This document shows, piece after piece, positions 58,784 through 64,000 of a DNA stretch of 64,000 bases (positions are counted from its first letter, which is position 1; each line of letters opens with the position of its first letter). Origin of the DNA: Pseudomonas sp. CC6-YY-74 (GTDB lineage Bacteria; Pseudomonadota; Gammaproteobacteria; Pseudomonadales; Pseudomonadaceae); assembly GCF_002025205.1 (NCBI RefSeq), contig NZ_CP019947.1, positions 4,378,001-4,442,000 on the forward strand. Reading direction: 5' to 3'. Made by a program: the position numbers and the translations under genes. The notes under the pieces are model-generated. The model saw nothing but the letters and a program-made list of their open reading frames with translations. It was not told where the DNA came from and searched no databases.

Positions 58784-59974
58784 TTACAAGCCGCCAGCCG
58801 CGCGCAGTTCGGCGGCCTTGTCGGTTTTTTCCCAGGTGAAGGAGGTGAAGCTGTCGTCGCCAACAGTCATCTCGACCGGGGTGCGACCGAAGTGGCCATA
58901 GGCCGCGGTCGCCTGGTACATCGGGTGCAGCAGGTCGAGCATCTTGGTGATCGCGTACGGACGCAGATCGAAGTGTTCGCGCACCAGTTGAATGATCTTG
59001 TCGTCGCTGATCTTGCCGCTGCCAAAGGTGTTGAGCGAGATCGAGGTCGGTTGGGCCACGCCGATGGCGTAGGACACCTGGATCTCGCAACGTTCGGCCA
59101 AGCCTGCGGCGACAATGTTCTTCGCCACGTAACGACCGGCGTAAGCCGCCGAACGGTCGACCTTGGATGGATCCTTGCCGGAGAAGGCGCCGCCGCCGTG
59201 ACGGGCCATGCCGCCGTAGGTGTCGACGATGATCTTGCGCCCGGTCAGGCCGCAGTCGCCCACGGGGCCGCCGATGACGAACTTGCCGGTCGGGTTGATG
59301 TGGTACTGGGTGCCCTTGTGCAGCAATTCGGCTGGCAGGGTGTACTTGACGATCAGTTCCATGACCGCTTCCTGCAGGTCGGCCTGGCTGATTTCCGGGT
59401 TGTGCTGGGTCGACAGCACCACCGCGTCGATGCCGACCACCTTGCCGTCTTCATAGCGGCAGGTGACCTGGGATTTGGCGTCCGGACGCAGCCACGGCAG
59501 CAGGCCGGACTTGCGCGCTTCGGCCTGGCGCTCGACCAGGCGGTGGCTGAACACGATAGGCGCGGGCATCAGCACGTCGGTTTCGTTGCTGGCGTAGCCA
59601 AACATCAGGCCCTGGTCGCCGGCGCCCTGGTCTTCCGGCTTGACCCGGTCGACACCCTGGTTGATGTCCGGGGATTGCTTGCCAATGATGTTCAGCACGC
59701 CGCAGGTGGCGCCGTCGAAACCGACGTCGGAGCTGGTGTAGCCGATGTCGCAGATGACGTCGCGGACGATCTGCTCGAGGTCGACCCAGGCGCTGGTGGT
59801 GACTTCACCGGCGACGATAGCCACACCAGTCTTGACCAGGGTTTCACAGGCCACGCGGGCGTGTTTGTCCTGGGCGATGATGGCGTCGAGCACCGCATCG
59901 GAGATCTGGTCGGCGATCTTGTCTGGATGGCCTTCGGAGACGGACTCGGAGGTGAAGAGGGAGTAGTCGCTCAT
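58784..59974 (-). CDS. metK: S-adenosylmethionine synthetase
   Basis: A 396-residue protein. SEGHPDKIADQISDAVLDA, GEVTTSAWVD, GDQGLMFGYA, GGPVGDCGLTGRKIIVDTYGG and HGGGAFSGKDPSKVDRSAAY are the MetK signatures. It makes SAM from methionine and ATP. It lies 52 bp downstream of the ArsR-methyltransferase gene on the same strand, so it is likely co-transcribed and under the palindrome upstream of that gene. Confidence 0.98.
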   Translation of the reverse strand: MSDYSLFTSESVSEGHPDKIADQISDAVLDAIIAQDKHARVACETLVKTGVAIVAGEVTTSAWVDLEQIVRDVICDIGYTSSDVGFDGATCGVLNIIGKQSPDINQGVDRVKPEDQGAGDQGLMFGYASNETDVLMPAPIVFSHRLVERQAEARKSGLLPWLRPDAKSQVTCRYEDGKVVGIDAVVLSTQHNPEISQADLQEAVMELIVKYTLPAELLHKGTQYHINPTGKFVIGGPVGDCGLTGRKIIVDTYGGMARHGGGAFSGKDPSKVDRSAAYAGRYVAKNIVAAGLAERCEIQVSYAIGVAQPTSISLNTFGSGKISDDKIIQLVREHFDLRPYAITKMLDLLHPMYQATAAYGHFGRTPVEMTVGDDSFTSFTWEKTDKAAELRAAGGL

Positions 59975-60026
59975 CGATCGGTTTTCCTATTGTTACCGGT
60001 GGGTGAGAGGGGCCGCGTGAGCCCGT

Positions 60027-61037
60027 TCATATGCGTGAGCCCGCGCTTGGGCCGTTGTGTTGATCTGGCTTGGCAAAGTGCCGCACCTGAATCTGGAAAC
60101 CATTGCGCAAACCCACGTACAGGCTTTCGCCCGGTGTGAGTCCGGCGGCGACCGCCCAGCGGGCCAGGTCATCCTGCTCGAAGCCCAGCCAGAGATCGCC
60201 GCAGGCTTGCCTGGCCCAACTCTGGTTGTGGCTGCACAGCTCGGTGATCAGCAGGCTGCCGCCGCTGTTCACCTGCCGGGCCAGCTGTTTCAGCGCCTCG
60301 GCGGGGGCGGCGAAATGGTGCAGGACCATGTTCAGCACCACGCAGTCGGCGGCCGGGTAGTCATCGTTCAGGGCATCGGCGAGTTGCAGCTCGACGTTGC
60401 CCAAGCCTTCTGCTGTACAGCGCGTGCGGGCCAGCTCGAGCATCGCCGGGCTGTTGTCCAGCGCCGTGACCTGGCTGAAGCGGCGCGCCAGTTCGGGCAA
60501 AAAAGCACCGTCGCCGGGGCCGATTTCCAATGCCGTCGCCGCGCCGGTAAAACCCAGGGCATCGAGCAGCGCCAGCAGGCTGTCGCGGTACTGCGGCAAG
60601 CCGGCGATCAGATCCTGCTGGGCCTGGAAGCTGGCCGCGGTACGGGCGAAAAAATCCTGGCTGGCGGCGGCGCGCTGGTTGTGGACCTCGGCAATTCGGC
60701 CCTGCACTTCGGCGGGCAACTGCAGGCTATCCACTTCGTCGAGCAGGGCCGCGTGCAGGGTGCCGCCCAGCTGTTCGCCATGGGCCAGGGCGCGCCGGTA
60801 GAAGATCGCGTTGCCTTCGCGGCGGGTGGCCACCAGGCCGGCCTGGGCCAGTACCTTCAAGTGGTGGCTGATGCCCGACTGGCCAATGGCGAAGATCTGC
60901 GCCAGTTCCAGTACGCCGAAGGAGTCGTTGGCCAGGGCGCGCAGCACGTTCAGGCGCAACGGATCACCGCTGGCCTTGCACAGGGCAGCGAGGACGTCGA
61001 CGGGTTGGAAGGCCAGAAGTGAGGCGCGCATATTCAT
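60027..61037 (-). CDS. ArsR-family regulator fused to a SAM-dependent methyltransferase domain (SahR-like)
   Basis: A 336-residue protein. The N-terminal winged helix (about 10-95; GQSGISHHLKVLAQAGLVATRREG) is joined to a class I methyltransferase domain (about 140-300; ALEIGPGDGAFLPELARR and VVLNMVLHHF). No metal-binding Cys cluster is visible. A regulator that binds SAM or SAH would suit its place upstream of metK. Proteobacterial SahR proteins of the ArsR family control methionine-cycle genes, as I recall. Whether the methyltransferase domain is active or only a sensor is open. M1 and M3 are both possible starts. Confidence 0.85.
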   Translation of the reverse strand: MNMRASLLAFQPVDVLAALCKASGDPLRLNVLRALANDSFGVLELAQIFAIGQSGISHHLKVLAQAGLVATRREGNAIFYRRALAHGEQLGGTLHAALLDEVDSLQLPAEVQGRIAEVHNQRAAASQDFFARTAASFQAQQDLIAGLPQYRDSLLALLDALGFTGAATALEIGPGDGAFLPELARRFSQVTALDNSPAMLELARTRCTAEGLGNVELQLADALNDDYPAADCVVLNMVLHHFAAPAEALKQLARQVNSGGSLLITELCSHNQSWARQACGDLWLGFEQDDLARWAVAAGLTPGESLYVGLRNGFQIQVRHFAKPDQHNGPSAGSRI

Positions 61038-61068
61038 AGGTCGAGCAGTTTAGTCGGTCATTTTTCAT

Positions 61069-61112
61069 CCAGCAATACCAATATCAAAAAGTTTTGATAT
61101 TGGTATTGCTGG
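61069..61112. promoter_or_regulatory. 44-bp perfect palindrome between the sahR-like gene and tkt
   Basis: The arms at 61069-61089 and 61092-61112 are exact reverse complements (21 bp each) around a 2-base centre. The core reads AATATCAAAA-AG-TTTTGATATT. It lies 32 bp upstream of the regulator start and 125 bp from the tkt start, ideal for autoregulation and metK control. Confidence 0.75.
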
Positions 61113-61236
61113 CGAAGAAGCCAGAAAACATTGGCTCTGCGACTATCTGTCATTGCCCCAGTGGGCTCCGCTGGGCGAAAATGGCCCCCTTTTTTCGACC
61201 CGCTGTTGTAAAGCAGCCCTCGCAGGAGATTCAGTG

Positions 61237-63234
61237 ATGCCCAGCCGTCGTGAGCGTGCCAATGCCATTCGTGCCCTGAGCATGGATGCCGTGCAGAAAG
61301 CCAACAGCGGCCACCCCGGTGCCCCTATGGGCATGGCGGACATCGCCGAAGTCCTCTGGCGCGACTACCTCAAGCACAACCCGAGCAACCCGGAGTTCGC
61401 CGACCGCGACCGCTTCGTGCTGTCCAACGGCCATGGCTCGATGCTGGTCTATTCGCTGCTGCACCTGACCGGCTACGACCTGGGCATCGAAGACCTCAAG
61501 CAATTCCGCCAGATGGGCAGCCGCACCCCCGGCCACCCGGAGTACGGCTATACCCCGGGCGTCGAGACCACCACCGGCCCGCTCGGCCAGGGCCTGGCCA
61601 ATGCCGTGGGTTTCGCCCTCGCCGAGAAGGTGCTGGGCGCCCAGTTCAACCGCGACGGCCACCAGATCGTCAACCACTTCACCTACGCCTTCCTCGGCGA
61701 CGGTTGCATGATGGAAGGCATCAGCCATGAGGTCAGCTCGCTGGCCGGGACCCTGGGCCTGGGCAAGCTGATCGCCTTCTACGACGACAACGGCATTTCC
61801 ATCGACGGCGAAGTCGAAGGCTGGTTCACCGACGACACGCCGAAGCGCTTCGAGGCCTACGGCTGGCAGGTGATCCGCAATGTCGACGGCCATGACGCCG
61901 AAGAAATCAAGATCGCCATCGACACCGCGCGCAAGAGCGAGCAGCCGACCCTGATCTGCTGCAAGACCACCATCGGCTTCGGTTCGCCGAACAAGCAGGG
62001 CAAGGAAGACTGCCACGGCGCACCGCTGGGCGTTGACGAGATCGCCCTGACTCGCGCCGCCCTGGGCTGGAACCACGGTCCGTTCGAGATCCCGGCCGAC
62101 ATCTACGCCGAGTGGGACGCCAAAGAGGCCGGTGCCGTCGCCGAAGCCGCGTGGGATCAGCGCTTCGCCGCCTACACCGCTGCCTACCCGGAACTGGCCG
62201 CCGAGTTCAAGCGGCGCATCAGTGGCGAGCTGCCGGCCGATTTCGCCGAGAAGGCGGCCGCCTATATTCAGGAAGTCGCGTTAAAAGGCGAAACCATCGC
62301 CAGCCGCAAGGCCAGCCAGAACGCGCTGAACGCTTTTGGCCCGCTGCTGCCGGAATTTCTCGGCGGCTCGGCCGACCTGGCCGGCTCCAACCTGACCCTG
62401 TGGAAAGGCTGTCAGGGCGTCTCGGCTGAAGACGCTTCCGGCAACTACATGTTCTACGGTGTGCGCGAGTTCGGCATGAGCGCGATCATGAACGGCGTCG
62501 CCCTGCATGGCGGCTTCGTGCCGTACGGCGCGACCTTCCTGATCTTCATGGAATATGCGCGCAATGCCGTGCGCATGTCGGCGTTGATGAAAAAGCGCGT
62601 GCTTTACGTGTTCACCCACGACTCTATCGGTCTCGGCGAAGACGGCCCGACCCACCAGCCGATCGAGCAGTTGGCCAGTCTGCGCTGCACGCCCAACCTC
62701 GACACCTGGCGTCCGTGCGACGCGGTGGAATCGGCGGTGGCCTGGAAGTACGCGATCGAGCGCAACGACGGCCCCAGCGCCCTGATCTTCAGTCGGCAGA
62801 ACCTGCCGCACCAGGGCCGCGATGCCCAGCAGTTGGCCGACATCGCCCGCGGTGGCTACGTGCTGAAAGACTGCGCCGGCGAGCCGGAGCTGATCCTGAT
62901 CGCCACCGGTTCGGAAATCGGCCTGGCTGTCGCCGCTTACGAGCAGTTGAGCGCCCAGGGTCGGCAGGTGCGCGTAGTGTCGATGCCGTCAACCAGCGTG
63001 TTCGATGCGCAGGATGCCGGCTACAAGCAGGCGGTATTGCCGCTGCAGGTAAGCGCGCGGATTGCCATCGAGGCGTCCCACGCCGACTACTGGTACAAGT
63101 ATGTCGGCCTGGAAGGTCGCGTCATCGGCATGACCACCTTCGGTGAGTCGGCCCCCGCGCCAGCGCTGTTCGAGCACTTCGGCTTCACCGTCGAGAACCT
63201 GCTGGAAACCGCCGCCGAACTGCTGGAAGACTGA
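61237..63234 (+). CDS. tkt: Transketolase
   Basis: A 665-residue protein. The thiamine-diphosphate site GDGCMMEGISHE...DDNGIS, the N-terminal HPGAPMGMADIAEVLW and HSFGHG-like LSNGHGSMLVYSLLH segments, and GLGEDGPTHQPIEQLASLR are transketolase marks. It transfers two-carbon units in the pentose phosphate pathway. GGAG lies 9 bp before the ATG at 61237; the frame opens earlier at 61153 without conserved sequence. It is followed by epd after a repeat, and rpiA elsewhere in the window serves the same pathway. Confidence 0.97.
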   Translation: MPSRRERANAIRALSMDAVQKANSGHPGAPMGMADIAEVLWRDYLKHNPSNPEFADRDRFVLSNGHGSMLVYSLLHLTGYDLGIEDLKQFRQMGSRTPGHPEYGYTPGVETTTGPLGQGLANAVGFALAEKVLGAQFNRDGHQIVNHFTYAFLGDGCMMEGISHEVSSLAGTLGLGKLIAFYDDNGISIDGEVEGWFTDDTPKRFEAYGWQVIRNVDGHDAEEIKIAIDTARKSEQPTLICCKTTIGFGSPNKQGKEDCHGAPLGVDEIALTRAALGWNHGPFEIPADIYAEWDAKEAGAVAEAAWDQRFAAYTAAYPELAAEFKRRISGELPADFAEKAAAYIQEVALKGETIASRKASQNALNAFGPLLPEFLGGSADLAGSNLTLWKGCQGVSAEDASGNYMFYGVREFGMSAIMNGVALHGGFVPYGATFLIFMEYARNAVRMSALMKKRVLYVFTHDSIGLGEDGPTHQPIEQLASLRCTPNLDTWRPCDAVESAVAWKYAIERNDGPSALIFSRQNLPHQGRDAQQLADIARGGYVLKDCAGEPELILIATGSEIGLAVAAYEQLSAQGRQVRVVSMPSTSVFDAQDAGYKQAVLPLQVSARIAIEASHADYWYKYVGLEGRVIGMTTFGESAPAPALFEHFGFTVENLLETAAELLED

Positions 63235-63239
63235 TCGCC

Positions 63240-63329
63240 TGTAGGATGGGTTGAGCGGAGCGCTACCCATAGTTGCGGATTTGATGGGTAGCGCTTCGCT
63301 CAGGCTACGCGCCTCACCCCATCCTACGG
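63240..63329. repeat. Interspersed hairpin repeat between tkt and epd
   Basis: GTAGGATGGGTTGAGCGGAG...CTACCCAT pairs with ATGGGTAGCG...CACCCCATCCTAC to form a long imperfect hairpin. It is the same family as the second module at 19893-19972. Confidence 0.8.
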
Positions 63330-63351
63330 TCGCTTTCCCATCGAGATCACC

Positions 63352-64000
63352 ATGTCCAATCGCCCCTACAGAATCGCCCTCAACGGCTACGGCCGCATCG
63401 GTCGCTGCGTGCTGCGCGCGCTGCATGAGCGCGGTGCCGGGGCGCGCCTGGAAATAGTCGCGCTGAATGATCTGGCCGATCAGGCCAGCATCGAATACCT
63501 GACTCGCTTCGACTCCACCCACGGGCGTTTTCCCGGTGAGGTGAGAGTCGATGGCGACTGCCTGCATATCAATGGTGACTGCGTGCAGGTGCTGCGCCAG
63601 GCGACGCCGGAAGGCATCGACTGGGCGGCGCTGGATATCGACCTGTTGCTGGAGTGCTCCGGCGCGTATCACACCCGCGCCGACGCTCAGCGTTTCCTCG
63701 CGGCCGGTGCGCCGCGGGTGCTGTTCTCCCAGCCGATGGCCAGCGAAGAGGCGGTCGATGCCACCATCGTCTTCGGGGTCAATCAGCACTGTCTGACCGG
63801 CGAGGAGACGCTGCTGTCCAACGCCTCCTGCACCACCAATTGCGGGGTGCCGCTGCTCAAGTTGCTCAACGAGGCGGTGGGCCTGGAGTACGTCTCCATC
63901 ACCACCATTCACTCGGCGATGAACGATCAGCCGGTGATCGACGCCTACCATCATGAAGACCTGCGCCGCACGCGCTCGGCCTTCCAGTCGGTGATTCCGG
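63352..64000 (+). CDS. epd: D-erythrose-4-phosphate dehydrogenase (partial, runs off right edge)
   Basis: 216 codons are visible. RIALNGYGRIGRCVLRAL is the NAD-binding start, SNASCTTNCGVPLLKLL holds the catalytic Cys, and SITTIHSAMNDQPVIDAYHH is typical of Epd rather than GapA. It oxidises erythrose-4-phosphate to 4-phosphoerythronate for pyridoxal phosphate synthesis. It follows tkt, which supplies erythrose-4-phosphate. The glyceraldehyde-3-phosphate dehydrogenase alternative is less likely because of the HSAMNDQ segment. Confidence 0.92.
   Translation, partial: MSNRPYRIALNGYGRIGRCVLRALHERGAGARLEIVALNDLADQASIEYLTRFDSTHGRFPGEVRVDGDCLHINGDCVQVLRQATPEGIDWAALDIDLLLECSGAYHTRADAQRFLAAGAPRVLFSQPMASEEAVDATIVFGVNQHCLTGEETLLSNASCTTNCGVPLLKLLNEAVGLEYVSITTIHSAMNDQPVIDAYHHEDLRRTRSAFQSVIP

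Noticed and set aside
58892..60139. 415-codon plus-strand frame opposite metK
   Set aside because: Shadow of MetK; no independent signal.

Overview
This is high-GC gammaproteobacterial DNA that reads as a Pseudomonas chromosome. The basis is protein recognition and gene order, not a database search. The stretch from the GGDEF-EAL gene through desA, a GGDEF gene, oprE, aguABR, a polyamine-binding protein gene and spuI/spuABCDEFGH follows the order I recall for P. aeruginosa PA0285-PA0304. Later blocks resemble serA/D-2-hydroxyglutarate dehydrogenase (PA0316-0319 type), the reductive pyrimidine-degradation cluster (PA0439-0444 type) and sahR-like/metK/tkt/epd (PA0546-0551 type). No rRNA, tRNA, CRISPR array, prophage or intact transposase was seen.

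Layout. 1-8025 (minus strand): a very large multi-PAS histidine kinase cut by the left edge, a receiver-HDOD protein whose receiver lacks the phospho-acceptor Asp, and a membrane PAS-GGDEF-EAL protein. 8193-12196: DesA-type desaturase, PAS-GGDEF cyclase and OprE-type porin with a good -24/-12 promoter. 12514-16744: a persulfide-responsive operon (BigR/SqrR-like repressor, two YeeE/YedE-type membrane proteins, a DUF2892 protein, persulfide dioxygenase, SulP transporter). 16967-18613: mgtE. 18714-34068: a polyamine catabolism and uptake island: agmatine to putrescine (AguA, AguB, AguR), gamma-glutamyl-polyamine chemistry (SpuI, SpuA, SpuB), transaminase SpuC and the SpuDEFGH ABC importer. Several perfect hairpins lie between these genes, with a 29-codon micro-ORF wedged between spuG and spuH.

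34413-38262: topB, then an apparent single integron gene cassette (attI-like core, guanidine-II riboswitch, gdx/sugE exporter, 57-bp attC) with no integrase gene in the window. Next to it is a small gene resembling cyanobacterial fluorescence recovery protein. 38453-46799: housekeeping and accessory genes including serA and its divergent partner D-2-hydroxyglutarate dehydrogenase. 47002-55468: rpiA and the pyrimidine-degradation genes (PreA/PreT, dihydropyrimidinase, NCS1 transporter, N-carbamoyl-beta-alanine amidohydrolase). The NCS1 gene is broken by a one-base frameshift. 55568-56912: a MAPEG protein, then a frameshifted cytochrome c'-type lipoprotein gene bracketed by two copies of a MITE-like element with 4-bp YTAG target duplications. 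57003-64000: ligB, metK, an ArsR-methyltransferase regulator beside a 44-bp palindrome, tkt and the start of epd.

Three families of short intergenic repeats punctuate the window. The strongest leads are the isolated guanidine-responsive cassette and its FRP-like neighbour, the MITE pair, the 44-bp palindrome, the persulfide operon, and the micro-ORF and hairpins in the spu operon.
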